From assembly GCF_000687555.1 (NCBI RefSeq), contig NZ_JHWJ01000013.1, positions 62,001 through 126,000 on the forward strand: 64,000 nucleotides of DNA. The letters run 5' to 3'. A program made the translations under genes and the position numbers. The stretch is from [Clostridium] aerotolerans DSM 5434. GTDB taxonomy: Bacteria > Bacillota > Clostridia > Lachnospirales > Lachnospiraceae. Under the pieces are notes generated by a model that saw only the letters and a program-made list of their open reading frames with translations, was not told the DNA's origin and searched no databases. Numbering within the stretch: the stretch's first letter is position 1; each line of letters begins with the position of its first letter. Of this stretch, positions 32,752 through 40,625 are shown piece by piece.

Positions 32752-32950
32752 TTATCCACATTATCCACATAGTTTTCAACATTTTATGTTAAGAAACTAT
32801 GTGGATTTTTTGATTTACATAATTTAAAGTCTTACAATTTACAAAATCTCGGTTTTATCAGCAAATCGACAGGATTGGAAATGAAAATCCAAATTATGTA
32901 TACCAGATTTCCACATTATCCACAGTTTCCACAATTCATTTTGTGGATAA
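32752..32950. promoter_or_regulatory. Cluster of four perfect DnaA boxes
   Basis: TTATCCACA occurs at 32752-32760, 32761-32769 and 32916-32924, and inverted as TGTGGATAA at 32942-32950. The first two are exact tandem copies starting right after the murC stop. AT-rich sequence lies between the pairs, and near matches (TTTCCACAA at about 32926, TGTGGATTT in the terminator arm) add to the cluster. The last two boxes lie 30-65 bp upstream of the likely dnaD -10, so DnaA could regulate dnaD transcription or be titrated here. Confidence 0.75.
32763..32811 (+). terminator. murC terminator overlapping a DnaA box
   Basis: ATCCACATAGTTT pairs perfectly with AAACTATGTGGAT over 13 bp and is followed by TTTTTG. 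Its 5' arm contains most of the second DnaA box. Confidence 0.85.
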
Positions 32951-32978
32951 CTGCCCCTATTTTCTTTTCTAAGGACCT

Positions 32979-32988
32979 GTGGTATGAT
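32979..32988 (+). promoter_or_regulatory. Extended -10 element upstream of dnaD
   Basis: TATGAT (32983-32988) is preceded by TG at 32980-32981. No convincing -35 box is present. It lies 25 bp before the dnaD start codon. Confidence 0.5.
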
Positions 32989-33013
32989 AAGAGCATGATA
33001 AAAAGGTGAGGTT

Positions 33014-34069
33014 ATGTCAGTGAATGTAAAGAGCAGTTTAAGGATCAGCGCTACGGTGATATCCAACGATTTCATAGATGAATATATGGCCATGGCCAAT
33101 GGAGAATACATCAAAGAATATTTGTTTCTCATGCGTCATCAGGGGGAAGAAGTGACCATATCCATGATCGCGGATGCATTGAACCACACGGAAGCAGACG
33201 TGGCACGGGCACTGGCATACTGGAAAAAGGCAGGAGTACTTGCGGAGGAGATTCCCGTTAAGGCAGAACCACCAAAGACAGAGCCATCTAAGGCTGTCTC
33301 TGAGACTGCCTGCTCTGGAGCTGTTCCTGAAGTTCAGACAAAGCCCCAGGCAGCTGCAAAAAGAACCCCCTATTCCCCTGAGAAGATAAGCGGGCTTGCA
33401 GGAGATGAGGATTTTTCCCAGCTTCTTTACATTGCACAAAAGTACATGAACAAGGTATTTACCCAGAGAGAATGCGAGGTATTTGCTTATCTTTATGATG
33501 GTCTTCATATGCCATCTGAGCTTCTTGAATACGTGGTGGAATACTGCGTCCAGGGAGGGCACTCAAGCATTCGATACATAGAGACCGTTGCCATCAGCTG
33601 GCATGAAAAGGGAATCAGAACTGTTGATGAGGCAAAGAACAGTGCGGTCTCATTTTCCAAGGATTCCTATGCAGTTATGAGGGCATTTGGATTAAATGAC
33701 AGAAACCCGGGATCTTTGGAGCGGGAGTTTATGGACCGCTGGTTTACTGCCTATGGCTTTACCAGAGAGATCGTGATAGAAGCCTGCAACCGAACCTTAT
33801 CCGCCACCCATTCCCCCAGCTTCCCCTATGCCGATAAGATCTTAGAGGGCTGGAAAAAGGCTGGAGTCCGTACCATGGAAGAAATCAAACGGCTGGACGA
33901 GCAGTATGCAGAACGGGTGAAAAGCGGAGATATAAAGAACGGAAAGAAGCAGACAGCACAAGGGACAACAACAAAGCCAAGGACCGGACAGAATCAGTTT
34001 CAGAACTTTCCTCAAAGAGAGATTGATTACGATGCACTGATTCTGGAGCAGCTGACAAAGCAGCAGTAG
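33014..34069 (+). CDS. dnaD: DnaD-domain replication initiation protein
   Basis: About 351 residues. An N-terminal winged-helix-like part (about 20-85, FIDEYMAMANGEYIKEYLFLM then ISMIADALNHTEADVARALAYWKKAGVL) is joined by a Pro/Ala/Glu linker (about 88-125) to two DnaB_2/DnaD helical domains. The second has the diagnostic REIVIEACNRTLSATHSPSFPYADKILEGWKKAGVRTMEEI. DnaD-type proteins remodel origin DNA and help load the replicative helicase. AGGTGAGG precedes the ATG. It is followed 36 bp later by a DnaC-type loader gene, and the region upstream holds four DnaA boxes, so the context is replication initiation or restart. Confidence 0.88.
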   Translation: MSVNVKSSLRISATVISNDFIDEYMAMANGEYIKEYLFLMRHQGEEVTISMIADALNHTEADVARALAYWKKAGVLAEEIPVKAEPPKTEPSKAVSETACSGAVPEVQTKPQAAAKRTPYSPEKISGLAGDEDFSQLLYIAQKYMNKVFTQRECEVFAYLYDGLHMPSELLEYVVEYCVQGGHSSIRYIETVAISWHEKGIRTVDEAKNSAVSFSKDSYAVMRAFGLNDRNPGSLEREFMDRWFTAYGFTREIVIEACNRTLSATHSPSFPYADKILEGWKKAGVRTMEEIKRLDEQYAERVKSGDIKNGKKQTAQGTTTKPRTGQNQFQNFPQREIDYDALILEQLTKQQ

Positions 34070-34105
34070 TTATTTACATAGGGCAGCAAAAGAATGGAGG
34101 TAATT

Positions 34106-35113
34106 ATGGCGCTGAGCAATTCACAGTATGACGCCATCATGAGGGCATACGGGCAGCAGCAGTTTAAGAACCGTCATGAGCAGGAAGAACGGATTGCAAA
34201 CGTTTATGAGAGAATACCCGTAATCAGGGAGCTTGACCAGTCCATCAGCACGAGAGCGGTGGCCTGTGCCAGGAGACTTCTGGAAGGGGATAAAGATGCC
34301 TTAAAGGAGCTTCGCAGCGAGATAGCAGATTTAAGAGAGCAAAAGACCGTGCTGTTACGATCAGCAGGGTTTTCCGCTGATTATATGGAGATGCAGTACC
34401 GCTGTAAAGACTGTAAGGATACCGGATATGCCGAAGGCGTAAAATGCCACTGCTTCCGCCAGTCTGAGATGAGGTATCTTTATGCTCAGTCAAACATTGA
34501 ACAGATCGTGGCAATCGAGAACTTTCAAACCTTTTCCACGGATTATTTTGATGATACCAGAGTCATTCCCCAATTAAACCGGACGGTAAGGCAGTATATG
34601 GCCCAGGTAGCAGAGACCTGCAAAAGCTTTGTCCATACGTTCTCCAAAGAACGGGGAAACCTATTATTTACAGGTCCAACAGGTGTGGGAAAAACCTTTC
34701 TTACCAACTGTATCGCAAAGGAGCTGATCGATCAGTATTATTCGGTCATCTATTTGTCTGCCAATGATCTGTTTGAGGTATTTTCCAAAAACCGGTTTGA
34801 CTATGACGATGAAGACGACATGAGAGGTATGTACCAGTATATTTTAGACTGTGATCTTTTAATCATCGATGACCTGGGGACAGAGCTTAACAACAGCTTT
34901 ACTTCATCAGAGCTGTTTTACTGCATCAATGAACGGCTCAATTCCTCTAAGTCCACCATTATATCCACCAATCACCCCATCAATGAATTAAGGGACCGGT
35001 ATACAGAACGAGTTACATCAAGGCTGATCAGCCGTTATACGGTCATTCCTTTATATGGGGATGATATTAGAATCAAAAAGAAGGCTGGAGTGGTGAATCG
35101 AGGCAATGGCTGA
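34106..35113 (+). CDS. dnaC: DnaC/DnaI-type helicase loader ATPase
   Basis: About 335 residues. The N-terminal 90 residues are helical, followed by a cysteine motif CKDCKDTGYAEGVKCHC (about 98-114), which can bind zinc as in DnaI. The AAA+ domain has Walker A GPTGVGKT (near residue 195), Walker B LLIIDDLGTE (about 255), sensor 1 STIISTNHP and the arginine region YTERVTSRLISRY. It should load DnaB helicase on single-stranded DNA. ATG 34106 follows GGAGG by five bases; the ATG 12 bases earlier overlaps that site. It forms an operon with dnaD and ends at a large hairpin terminator. Confidence 0.9.
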   Translation: MALSNSQYDAIMRAYGQQQFKNRHEQEERIANVYERIPVIRELDQSISTRAVACARRLLEGDKDALKELRSEIADLREQKTVLLRSAGFSADYMEMQYRCKDCKDTGYAEGVKCHCFRQSEMRYLYAQSNIEQIVAIENFQTFSTDYFDDTRVIPQLNRTVRQYMAQVAETCKSFVHTFSKERGNLLFTGPTGVGKTFLTNCIAKELIDQYYSVIYLSANDLFEVFSKNRFDYDDEDDMRGMYQYILDCDLLIIDDLGTELNNSFTSSELFYCINERLNSSKSTIISTNHPINELRDRYTERVTSRLISRYTVIPLYGDDIRIKKKAGVVNRGNG

Positions 35114-35150
35114 GATTTAAAGTAAATCATAGAAATCAAAGGTATAGTTT

Positions 35151-35221
35151 TTATAACATAAGAAGGATGTGTCTTGAAAAAGCTTAATGAGCTGGATCAA
35201 GGCACATTTTTTATGTTATAA
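35151..35221 (+). terminator. Nested hairpin terminator after dnaC
   Basis: The core TGTGTCTTGA / TCAAGGCACA (35168-35205) is followed by six T. An outer stem TTATAACATAA / TTATGTTATAA (35151-35161 with 35211-35221) encloses it, which is unusual for a simple terminator. Confidence 0.8.
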
Positions 35222-35287
35222 GAACTGCGTGTAATTACATTAGTAAACCCTGCCGCACGAGATCCACATGATACGCTTAGTAGATAT

Positions 35288-35336
35288 GAAGCTAACGAGA
35301 CACCATTTCAGAGATAGAATCTGGCAGACTAGCTTC
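35288..35336. other. Inverted-repeat element of unknown function
   Basis: GAAGCTA (35288-35294) pairs with TAGCTTC (35330-35336), and an inner CAGA/TCTG pair could form a second stem. No known RNA class is recognised. Apart from this, the 35222-35402 stretch shows no gene. Confidence 0.25.
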
Positions 35337-35402
35337 TTCCTTAACAGGAAAAAATAGACAAAAAAGTTATTCGTTTTTAGTTATTCTATCAATAGACTTG
35401 TA

Positions 35403-35439
35403 TTGACATGCTAGTATACTAATATATGTAATATATTAG
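35403..35439 (+). promoter_or_regulatory. Promoter and palindromic operator of the permease-hydantoinase operon
   Basis: TTGACA (35403-35408) is followed after 16 bases by TATGTA. The -10 region lies inside a perfect 21-bp palindrome at 35419-35439 with arms CTAATATAT and ATATATTAG around GTA. Related TAATATAT half sites occur upstream of the nearby gntR gene, so this is the likely GntR operator. Confidence 0.7.
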
Positions 35440-35514
35440 TCGCATAGATGGAGGGAATAAATTTTTTTCCGTGCAGGCTAATTACTAATTATAACTTGTA
35501 GAAGGAGGAAGTGT

Positions 35515-36801
35515 ATGAGTCTTTATGTTGTTGTAGCGGGCATTTTGCTGCTGGTATCGTTTGCGGGGCTTATTGGTTACTGTATGAAGGGGGGGAACCT
35601 GCTGGTTGGATTTGTTTTTATGGCACTAATCTGGTGCCTGATCGGGCGGGTGCCATATCAGACTGTAATAGATACAGTATTTCAGTCTTCCGTGGAAAGC
35701 TACGGTCCAACCATAGCTATTATTGTTTTTGGAAGCTGGTTCGGCAGAGTGATTGTAGATACTGGAATCGCTGGATTTATCATTAAAAAGACAGTGGAGA
35801 TGGCTGGTGACAAGCCCCTTGTAACAACCATTTTGGTATCCCTTGTTTGTACTCTTATTTTCACCAGTGCGTTTGGTGTAGGTTCGGTTATGGCAATTGG
35901 TATGATAGTACTCCCTATCCTGTTTTCTCTTGGGGTTGAGAAACGGGTGGCAGTAGGAGCCTATATGATGTCTGTGGCAGGGGGAATGTATTTAAATCTT
36001 GGGTATGTAAATCAGCTGCTTGCCCTTTTTCCCAATATGTCTTACGACAATACATATTTAAAATTTGCAGTAACTGCTACGATTGTTCATGTAGTTGCCA
36101 TGCTCATATTTATTGTGTTTCATTTTAGAAAAGGTGGTCAGGGAAAGGTTCGTGCCTGGGCGGTGTCGACTTCAGCTTCTGCCCAGCCAATTCCAGCTGT
36201 TGCAGTAATTGTTCCGTTTCTGCCTATTTTAATGGTAGCAATATTTAAGTGGAAACCAGTTCCTGCTTTTCTTCTTGGAATCTTCTTTGGGCTTCTTCTC
36301 ACAAGGAATATGACCAACTATAAGCAGGCCATTGAAAAGGTACAAAAGACTCTATACGATGGAATTGCTGATGTGGGTCTTTTGATTGGTATGTTGTATG
36401 GAGTTAATATTTTCAGTACCGCGGCAAAACAGGTAGCTCCCATTCTCAGTGAGCTTTTAGGTGGTGTCATTCCGCAGTCCGCTATTATAATTTTAATCGT
36501 ATTTATAATTTGTGCGCCTCTTGGACTTTTTAGAGGGCCTCTTATGGTGTTTGGCTCTGGTGCGGCTACACTCGCTATTTTGCAGGCTACGGGATTTTTT
36601 CCGGAACCCTTCTTATTTATCTTGTTTTTGGTGCCGCCCGTTGCAATTGTTGCAAATTCCTGCCCAACACAGTCCTGGAGTATGTGGGGAATCAGTTATG
36701 CCAAGCTGGAACCGAAAACCTATATTCGTACCAACTTTCCTTGGTCCTGGTTGATCTTTGCAGCAAATCTGTTGGTGGGGTATATGATTATAGCAAGATA
36801 A
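35515..36801 (+). CDS. Ion-transporter-superfamily permease of the hydantoinase operon
   Basis: About 428 residues with eleven or twelve membrane segments and small loops, in the cytoplasmic membrane. The layout of two repeated halves, the hairpin-like segments (IAIIVFGSWFGRVIVDTGIAGFIIKKTVEMAGDKP and SAAIIIL-type repeat near 320), and the polar motif NSCPTQSW near residue 377 suggest the citrate/gluconate/NhaC-type ion transporter superfamily. A precise family was not recognised. AAGGAGG precedes the ATG. It is the first gene of an operon with a HyuA-type hydantoinase/oxoprolinase, so the substrate may be a hydantoin, 5-oxoproline or a related cyclic amide or carboxylate. That is inferred from context only. 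Confidence 0.65.
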   Translation: MSLYVVVAGILLLVSFAGLIGYCMKGGNLLVGFVFMALIWCLIGRVPYQTVIDTVFQSSVESYGPTIAIIVFGSWFGRVIVDTGIAGFIIKKTVEMAGDKPLVTTILVSLVCTLIFTSAFGVGSVMAIGMIVLPILFSLGVEKRVAVGAYMMSVAGGMYLNLGYVNQLLALFPNMSYDNTYLKFAVTATIVHVVAMLIFIVFHFRKGGQGKVRAWAVSTSASAQPIPAVAVIVPFLPILMVAIFKWKPVPAFLLGIFFGLLLTRNMTNYKQAIEKVQKTLYDGIADVGLLIGMLYGVNIFSTAAKQVAPILSELLGGVIPQSAIIILIVFIICAPLGLFRGPLMVFGSGAATLAILQATGFFPEPFLFILFLVPPVAIVANSCPTQSWSMWGISYAKLEPKTYIRTNFPWSWLIFAANLLVGYMIIAR

Positions 36802-36840
36802 TTTTATATTTGAAATATAGCAATTAGATTAGGAGGACGA

Positions 36841-38967
36841 ATGAGCAGACGATCAATTCGTATAGGAATCGATGTGGGCGGTACTCATACTAAGGCAGTT
36901 GCCATTGATAATAATACAAACCAGATAGTAGGTAAAGGTATCGTTATGACCACTCACTTCCATGAAAGCGGAGTTGCAAAAGGTGTCGTGGAAGCGTTTG
37001 AAAAATGTCTGATGGAAAATGATATAAAGCCGGACGAAGTGATTTTTATTGCACATAGTACAACACAGGCGACGAATGCACTTTTAGAGGGTGATGTTGC
37101 TAAAGTGGGCGTCATTGGAATTGGAAAAGGCTTCTTAGAAAGCATGATGGCAAAAAAGCAGACCCATATCGAAAATATTGATTTGGGGACAGGGAAATAT
37201 ATAGAGATAAGCAATGAATTTATGCGAAGTAAAGATATGACCCAGGAAGCTATAAAAGATAAAATTGAATCTCTCATAAAGGATGGAGCCAGAGTAATTG
37301 TTGCCAGCAAGGCCTTTGGTGTAGATGACCTGACAGAAGAGAAGGAGGTGGCAAAAGAAGCTGAGAGCCAGGGGAAGCCTTGTACACTTGCTTCTGATAT
37401 TACAAAGCTGTACGGTCTGACAACACGAACCAGAACCGCTGCTTTAAATGCCAGCATCCTGCCCAAAATGCTTGAGACAGCCACCAGCACGGAATCGAGT
37501 GTAAGAAGCACTGGTGTGACAGTACCTCTTATGATTATGAGAGGAGATGGGGGCGTCATGGAAATTGAAGAAATGAAAAAGCGTCCCATCTTAACCATGC
37601 TTTCCGGGCCGGCTGCCAGCGTGATTGGTGCTCTTATGTATTTAAGGGCTTCCAATGGCATTTACTTTGAGGTGGGTGGTACCTCCACGAATATTGGTGT
37701 CATTAAAAATGGTCGTCCTTCGGTAGATTATTCCATTATTGGAGGACATAGGACTTATGTAAACTCTCTGGATGTACGGGTCTTAGGCGTAGCGGGAGGC
37801 AGCATGGTCCGTGCAAGTAAAGGAAAGATTGTTGATGTGGGACCGAGAAGTGCTCATATTGCCAATATGGGATATGCAGCATTCACTCCGCCGGAGCTGT
37901 TTGATGGAGCAAAGTTATATTATATGCAGCCTCGCAGTAACGATCCTAAGGACTATGTTGCCATTCGATTGAATAACGGGGAAAGCGTTACTATTACAAA
38001 TACATGCGCGGCAAATGTTCTTGGCATCTTGAAGGAGGGTGACTATGCTCAGGGAAATTATGAATCCAGTTTGAAAGCGATGAAGCTTTTGGCAGAGGAA
38101 GTGAACATGACGGTAGAGGAAGCCGCCAGGGCCATACTAACAAAGGCATGTGAAAAGATTCAGCCCGTTATTGAAGAGCTCATTGCAAAATATAAACTGG
38201 AGCGGGATCAAGTGGTACTGGTAGGAGCTGGAGGCGGTGCAGGTACACTCCTTACGTTTACGGCTCAAAGTATGGGATTTAAATACCAGATTCCAGAGCA
38301 CGCGGATGTGATTTCCTCCATTGGAGTTGCGCTTGCTATGGTTCGGGAAATGGTTGAAAGAACCATACCAAATCCCACAGCCAGGGACATTGCGGAATTA
38401 AAAAAGGAAGCAAAAGAGCTTGCTATGAGCAGTGGTGCAGTGGAAGACACCATTGAAGTCTATCTTGAGATTGACGAACAGGCTCAAAAGGTCACCGCAA
38501 TTGCAATGGGCTCCACTGAGGTAAAAACAACGGACCTGATGAAAAACTGCAAAGAAGATGAGGCTGTGGAAATAGGCGCTCAATCCGTAGGAGTAGAAAA
38601 GAGCAGTGTGACCATGCAGGCAGTTACCAGCGGCTTCTTTATTATGACCATTATAAATCATGATGATCAGGCACTTCGGGTGATTGATAAAAAAGGCTTC
38701 ATTAAAGTGCAGAGAAAAAACGGAAATATAATGAAAACAACAGTAAAATCAGCTCCAGAGGCCCTAAAAGGGATCTGGGATCAAACAAGCAGCTTTGCAG
38801 GAGAGGTACGGATCAATCCAGATGTTTATGTGGTGGCAGGAAGCAAAATGCTTGATTATTCCGGAGTGCCTGAGCTTGTTCAGGTGGCAGGCCTCATAGA
38901 AGCAGAGCTTTCTGACCGGGATCCCGATGAAGAATGCATTCTGGTGGTAGCTAAAAATGACCTGTAG
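36841..38967 (+). CDS. Hydantoinase/oxoprolinase family protein (HyuA-type)
   Basis: About 708 residues. The N-terminal domain opens with RIGIDVGGTHTKAVAID, an actin-like ATPase phosphate loop, and includes AHSTTQATNALLEGDVAKVGVIGIG. The hydantoinase A domain has ARTAALNASILPKM-like and IYFEVGGTSTNIGVI (near residue 275) with VGAGGGAG near 460. Enzymes of this family use ATP to open cyclic amides such as hydantoins or 5-oxoproline. Usually a HyuB-type partner is encoded next to it; none is here, and a HExxH protein gene takes that place. AGGAGGA precedes the ATG, 39 bp after the permease gene. The C-terminal 180 residues do not match what I know of HyuA. Confidence 0.8.
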   Translation: MSRRSIRIGIDVGGTHTKAVAIDNNTNQIVGKGIVMTTHFHESGVAKGVVEAFEKCLMENDIKPDEVIFIAHSTTQATNALLEGDVAKVGVIGIGKGFLESMMAKKQTHIENIDLGTGKYIEISNEFMRSKDMTQEAIKDKIESLIKDGARVIVASKAFGVDDLTEEKEVAKEAESQGKPCTLASDITKLYGLTTRTRTAALNASILPKMLETATSTESSVRSTGVTVPLMIMRGDGGVMEIEEMKKRPILTMLSGPAASVIGALMYLRASNGIYFEVGGTSTNIGVIKNGRPSVDYSIIGGHRTYVNSLDVRVLGVAGGSMVRASKGKIVDVGPRSAHIANMGYAAFTPPELFDGAKLYYMQPRSNDPKDYVAIRLNNGESVTITNTCAANVLGILKEGDYAQGNYESSLKAMKLLAEEVNMTVEEAARAILTKACEKIQPVIEELIAKYKLERDQVVLVGAGGGAGTLLTFTAQSMGFKYQIPEHADVISSIGVALAMVREMVERTIPNPTARDIAELKKEAKELAMSSGAVEDTIEVYLEIDEQAQKVTAIAMGSTEVKTTDLMKNCKEDEAVEIGAQSVGVEKSSVTMQAVTSGFFIMTIINHDDQALRVIDKKGFIKVQRKNGNIMKTTVKSAPEALKGIWDQTSSFAGEVRINPDVYVVAGSKMLDYSGVPELVQVAGLIEAELSDRDPDEECILVVAKNDL

Positions 38968-39592
38968 TGACATAAAAGAGCAGTTGTTTGAAGATATAAA
39001 TCGGCCGGATAAGTTCTGGAGGGAATATACCTTTTATAAAGATGCAAAAGCTTCCGCTCTTTCGCAGGAAAGCAAAGAGGAATTAATAGAAAAAAGCATT
39101 CAAACTGCTTTAGATATTTATAAGAAATATGTGAAAGATTACGCTGGCTGTTCCCTTGAGGAATGGCTGGCGCAGCTTTCCTTACAGGTGGAGCACCGAT
39201 ATTTCTATGAGCAATATGAGATTCAAAAGTATATTGCCCTTTATGTCCCTTCTGAGAGAACCATTGTACTTCAGCATAAAGCTCTTAATAAGGTTCATGA
39301 ATTTATAATGCAAAATGATCTATGTAGTATGTTTTCTATGGAAGAGATAAGATGCATTGCTATATATCATGAAATATTTCATCATATTGAGACCATAACA
39401 CCTGGAATATTTACCGCTTCTAACATGATAAAAAAGCGGTTTTTTTTGACGTTTTCCTATCATACATGCTGCAGTGCAGCCAGTGAGGTGGCGGCAGTGG
39501 AATTTTCCAGGCTTATGAGCCAGTCTGGCTGCCATCCTTGTGTATACGAACGATTGTTTAATATGGCTTTAAGTGCCGATGTTCTTAATTAA
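38957..39592 (+). CDS. Putative zinc metallopeptidase-like protein (HExxH) in the hydantoinase operon
   Basis: About 211 residues; no named family recognised. HEIFH (138-142) is an HExxH zinc-binding motif within a predicted helix (IRCIAIYHEIFHHIET), and Glu177 in SAASEVAAVEF, 35 residues later, is in a suitable position to be the third ligand of a gluzincin. Cysteines at 133, 171, 172, 192 and 195 are numerous. There is no signal peptide, so it is cytosolic. Its ATG overlaps the hydantoinase stop by 11 bp, so the two are translationally coupled. It could be a peptidase acting on the ring-opened product or a structural relative lacking activity. Confidence 0.6.
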   Translation: MTCSDIKEQLFEDINRPDKFWREYTFYKDAKASALSQESKEELIEKSIQTALDIYKKYVKDYAGCSLEEWLAQLSLQVEHRYFYEQYEIQKYIALYVPSERTIVLQHKALNKVHEFIMQNDLCSMFSMEEIRCIAIYHEIFHHIETITPGIFTASNMIKKRFFLTFSYHTCCSAASEVAAVEFSRLMSQSGCHPCVYERLFNMALSADVLN

Positions 39593-39616
39593 TTTGACGT
39601 TCCTCTGCAAATGTGG

Positions 39617-39636
39617 TATATTAATATATTAATATA
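39617..39636 (+). promoter_or_regulatory. Palindrome upstream of gntR, likely autoregulatory operator
   Basis: A perfect 20-bp palindrome with arms TATATTAATA and TATTAATATA lies about 35 bp before the gntR start. It shares TAATATAT half sites with the 21-bp palindrome at 35419-35439. Being AT-only, it could arise by chance more easily than a mixed sequence. Confidence 0.5.
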
Positions 39637-39669
39637 AATACAAAAAATGATAGAAAAGGGGGACAACTG

Positions 39670-40407
39670 TTGCTGAATAAACCCGAAAAAAAAACCACTG
39701 CAGATAATATATATAGTGAACTTGGCAATAGCATTATTGAAATGCGGATTCGGCCGGGAGTCATTCTTACAATCAATGATCTTGCACAGGAAATGAATGT
39801 AAGCCGATCGCCAGTACGTGATGCCTTGATTCGTTTGGAAAGAGAAGGGCTAATAAAAACTCTTCCCCAAAAAGGCATTATGATTTCAAAAATCAATCTG
39901 GAAAAGGCACAAAAAGAACAATATATAAGGTACAGCGTTGAGATAAATGTTCTAAAAGAGTTTGTTGAGAATTTTACGAGGAAACATATCTCGGATTTAA
40001 ACAGTATAATTGATCAGCAGGAAAAAGCGATTAAGGAAAAAGACATCAGGGCTTTTTTGTCACTGGATGATGAATTTCATAAATACTTTTTTGCTGCAAC
40101 GGATAAGCAGTATTGTGCGGAGCTTATATGGGGAGATGCGGGCAATTATCAACGCCTTCGACAACTCATCTGTGTTGATACCACTCATGAGCAGAGCGTG
40201 CTGTCCGAACATCGGCAGATACTTGGGGCAATCATAAAGAGGGATAAGGAATCCCTGATTCAGATTGCAAGCCAGCATCTGCTTGATATTGACGATAATG
40301 CCATCAAACTCGGGGAGCAGTATCCGGAATTATTTGAAGCTCTGCCTAAAAAGGGTAAGCTGAGGCTATTTGGTGACGATTTCCTTGGAGGCCTGGTAAA
40401 AGGCTAG
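39670..40407 (+). CDS. GntR-family (FadR subfamily, FCD domain) regulator
   Basis: About 245 residues starting at a TTG (39670) about seven bases after AAGGGGG. The N-terminal winged helix reads IIEMRIRPGVILTINDLAQEMNVSRSPVRDALIRLEREGLIKTLPQKGIMIS, the GntR pattern with VSRSPVRDAL as recognition helix. The C-terminal FCD all-helical ligand domain shows the metal/ligand residues in DDEFHKYFF and SEHRQILGAI followed by QHLLDI. It probably senses a carboxylate related to the operon upstream and represses it. Matching AT palindromes lie before this gene and before the permease gene. Confidence 0.88.
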   Translation: MLNKPEKKTTADNIYSELGNSIIEMRIRPGVILTINDLAQEMNVSRSPVRDALIRLEREGLIKTLPQKGIMISKINLEKAQKEQYIRYSVEINVLKEFVENFTRKHISDLNSIIDQQEKAIKEKDIRAFLSLDDEFHKYFFAATDKQYCAELIWGDAGNYQRLRQLICVDTTHEQSVLSEHRQILGAIIKRDKESLIQIASQHLLDIDDNAIKLGEQYPELFEALPKKGKLRLFGDDFLGGLVKG

Positions 40408-40436
40408 ACAAAAAACATAAGTGAATTAAGATATTG

Positions 40437-40475
40437 ACAGCTTCTCCATTGAATGGCGGAAGCTGTTTTATTTCC
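40437..40475 (+). terminator. Probable terminator after gntR
   Basis: ACAGCTTC-CC pairs with GG-GAAGCTGT (one or two mismatches) and is followed by TTTATTT. Confidence 0.65.
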
Positions 40476-40554
40476 ATAATAGTAATTTTATGGAAATAAA
40501 TAGAATAAAATAAGCTTGTTCTTTGAGAAAATATATGGAATCCTTTTGATTGTC

Positions 40555-40583
40555 TTGACTAAAGCGGCACATAATGTTATAAA
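40555..40583 (+). promoter_or_regulatory. prs promoter
   Basis: TTGACT (40555-40560), 17 bases, TATAAA (40578-40583) with an extended -10 TG. It lies about 40 bp upstream of the prs start. Confidence 0.75.
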
Positions 40584-40625
40584 AGAACCGTTGCATTGTA
40601 TTTAGATACGTTGGAGGAGAAAAAA

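Noticed and set aside
32752-33013. DnaA-box region as chromosomal origin
   Set aside because: Boxes are perfect, but dnaA, dnaN, rpmH and recF are not nearby; the neighbours are murC, dnaD and dnaC. A regulatory or titration role fits better.
36954-37661. Long open frame (about 235 codons) on the minus strand inside the hydantoinase gene
   Set aside because: It lies opposite a clear HyuA-type protein, has no ribosome site and no recognisable domain; it is a codon-bias shadow.
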